Assembly (NCBI GenBank): GCA_014377905.1
Contig: JACMOQ010000509.1
Span: 1-6,448, forward strand
Length of the DNA: 6,448 nucleotides
Reading direction: 5' to 3'
DNA from: Acetobacteraceae bacterium
Lineage (GTDB): Bacteria; Pseudomonadota; Alphaproteobacteria; Acetobacterales; Acetobacteraceae
Numbering within the stretch: position 1 is the stretch's first letter; each line of letters opens with the position of its first letter. The translations under genes and the position numbers were made by a program. The notes below the pieces were generated by a model, which saw only the letters and a list, made by a program, of their open reading frames with translations, was not told the DNA's origin and searched no databases. Below are positions 4,992 through 6,448 of the stretch, one piece after another.

Positions 4992-6371
4992 ATGACCGCG
5001 CACGCCAGGGCTTCGGCCTTCATCCCGGCCGATTTGCCCGAACCCGGGTTCGACGATCTTGCCCATCTGCCCGGCATGAAGCCGGCGCGGATCAAGATGT
5101 TGCGCACCATTAATTTTCTGAGGGACCCCCTGGGGATGAGCCAGAAGATGCTCGAGGAGCATGGCCGCGTCGTGCGCCGGCAGGATTTCGGCGGCTGGGG
5201 CGTTTCGTTGATCGGGCCGGAAGCCAATGAACTGGTGTTGTTCGACAAGGACAAGATTTTTTCTTCGTCGCTCGGCTGGAACCCGGTGCTGGAAAACCTG
5301 TTCCCGCACGGCCTGATGCTGATGGATTTCGACGAACATCGCATCCACAGGAAGGCGCTGTCGGTCGCCTTCAAGGCGGGTCCGATGAAGCATTACCTCG
5401 GCGATCTCAACACCGGCATTGCCCGCGGCATCGCCGCCTGGCCGGGCGCGCCGGAATTCAAATTCTATCCCGCCATCAAGGCGTTGACGCTCGATCTTGC
5501 CGCCGCCTCGTTCCTGGGTGTGCCCTGGGGACCCGATGCCAAGAAAATCAACCAAGCCTTTGTCGACATGGTACTGGCGTCGGTCTCGCCGATCCGCAAG
5601 CCGTTGCCATTAACCCAGATGCGCCGCGGCATGAAGGGCCGCGAGTATATGAGCGCGTTTTTCGGCAAGGAAATCCCCAAGCGGCGCGGGCAAAAGGGCG
5701 ACGATATCTTCACCCAGATCTGCAACACCACCGATGACGATGGCGTGCTACTGACCGATCAGGCGATCATCGATCACATGAACTTCCTGATGATGGCGGC
5801 GCACGATACCACCACGTCGTCGATCTCGTCGGTGGTGCATTTCCTCGGCAGCTATCCCGAATGGCAGGAAAAGATCCGCGAACAGATCATCGCGGTAAAG
5901 GCCAAGACCGGCGGCGAATTGACCTATGAAACGCTCGCCGACCTCGACATCATCGAACTGGTGATGAAGGAATCGATCCGGCTGATCCCGCCGGTGCCAT
6001 CGATGCCGCGCCGCGCGCTGAAGGATTTCGTGTTCATGAACCACCATATCCCGGCCGGTTCGCACGTAGGGATCAACCCGATGATCACCCACCGCATGGC
6101 CGATGTCTGGCCGGACCCGGAACGCTTCGATCCACTGCGCTTCACCCCCGAAAACTCCAAGGGGCGGCACAAATATGCCTGGGTGCCGTTCGGCGGCGGC
6201 AGCCACATGTGCCTTGGCCTGCATTTTGCCTATATGCAGATCAAGTCGTTTTTCTTCCACCTGCTCGCCGAAAACCGCATCGAGCTTTCGCCGAATTATA
6301 AAAGCGAATTCAACATGTCCCCGATTCCAAAGCCAAAGGACGGTCTGCCCCTGCGGATCGTGCGCCTGTAA
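4992..6371 (+). CDS. Cytochrome P450, possibly carotenoid or retinoid-like substrate
   Basis: The product is a 459-residue soluble haem monooxygenase. All core P450 landmarks are present: C-helix H116 and R120 (HRIHR), I-helix AAHDTT (269-274) with the acid-alcohol pair D272/T273, K-helix E327-x-x-R330, PERF (376-379), and the haem loop FGGGSHMCLG (400-409) with thiolate ligand C407. No N-terminal membrane anchor is visible, so it probably takes electrons from a separate ferredoxin and reductase, neither of which is in the window. The architecture (an N-terminal FLRDP segment, a GPEANELVLFDKDKIF-type strand, and a haem region close to the CYP51/CYP26/CYP120 style) recalls class members acting on retinoids and sterols. 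That resemblance is from memory, not a search. Its position head-to-head with crtY, 123 bases apart, suggests a role in modifying carotenoids or apocarotenoids. An unrelated terpenoid or lipid substrate cannot be excluded. The stop codon overlaps the next start, implying co-expression. Confidence 0.93.
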   Translation: MTAHARASAFIPADLPEPGFDDLAHLPGMKPARIKMLRTINFLRDPLGMSQKMLEEHGRVVRRQDFGGWGVSLIGPEANELVLFDKDKIFSSSLGWNPVLENLFPHGLMLMDFDEHRIHRKALSVAFKAGPMKHYLGDLNTGIARGIAAWPGAPEFKFYPAIKALTLDLAAASFLGVPWGPDAKKINQAFVDMVLASVSPIRKPLPLTQMRRGMKGREYMSAFFGKEIPKRRGQKGDDIFTQICNTTDDDGVLLTDQAIIDHMNFLMMAAHDTTTSSISSVVHFLGSYPEWQEKIREQIIAVKAKTGGELTYETLADLDIIELVMKESIRLIPPVPSMPRRALKDFVFMNHHIPAGSHVGINPMITHRMADVWPDPERFDPLRFTPENSKGRHKYAWVPFGGGSHMCLGLHFAYMQIKSFFFHLLAENRIELSPNYKSEFNMSPIPKPKDGLPLRIVRL

Positions 6372-6448
6372 TGGCCACGTCGCGCAAATGGCCGCTGCGG
6401 CTGGCGCTCGGCATCGGCATCCTCGTGCTGGTGCTGGCCGGGCTATGG
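6371..6448 (+). CDS. 5' end of an unidentified gene coupled to the P450 (truncated by window)
   Basis: The ATG shares its A with the TAA stop of the P450 (TAATG), the usual arrangement for translational coupling. Only 26 codons are visible. They encode a short basic start (MATSRKW, then R10) followed by a strongly hydrophobic stretch at about 11-25, which fits a signal peptide or N-terminal membrane anchor. GC-rich codon use matches the neighbours. No family can be named from this fragment. By context it may encode a membrane or exported partner of the P450 in the same process. Confidence 0.7.
   Translation, partial: MATSRKWPLRLALGIGILVLVLAGLW

Noticed and set aside
4965..5555. 196-codon minus-strand frame opposite the P450
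   Set aside because: It is antisense to conserved P450 coding sequence, with H/R/Q-rich composition and no recognisable motifs.

Overview
This window looks like a carotenoid (xanthophyll) biosynthesis locus from a pigmented, GC-rich alphaproteobacterium, most likely a member of the Sphingomonadales. That assignment rests on the high GC content, strong GC bias at third codon positions, the crtY-crtI-crtB order, and the protein motifs. No database search was possible, so the taxon is an inference.

Layout from left to right. Positions 1-137 hold intergenic inverted repeats: two head-to-head copies of a REP-like unit, then a separate GC-rich hairpin. Another hairpin at 147-179 lies just before crtZ. 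crtZ (beta-carotene hydroxylase, 200-757, +) ends at a good intrinsic terminator (776-803) and converges on crtB. On the minus strand, reading right to left, crtY (lycopene beta-cyclase, 3708-4868), crtI (phytoene desaturase, 1976-3613) and crtB (phytoene synthase, 912-1841) form a co-directional cluster with gaps of 94 and 134 bases. A 123-base divergent promoter region separates crtY from a plus-strand cytochrome P450 gene (4992-6371). The P450 stop codon overlaps the start of a further gene (6371 onward, cut by the window end) whose first 26 residues form a hydrophobic membrane anchor or signal sequence.

Together the crt genes explain a pathway in which GGPP goes to phytoene (CrtB), lycopene (CrtI), beta-carotene (CrtY) and then beta-cryptoxanthin and zeaxanthin (CrtZ). 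GGPP synthase (crtE), ketolase (crtW) and 2,2'-hydroxylase (crtG) are not in the window. The least explained parts are the soluble P450 divergent from crtY with its coupled downstream partner, and the CrtI, which is longer than usual and departs from the family consensus in its dinucleotide-binding and C-terminal motifs. The P450 is the best candidate for an undescribed carotenoid- or apocarotenoid-modifying step, but nothing in the sequence proves its substrate.
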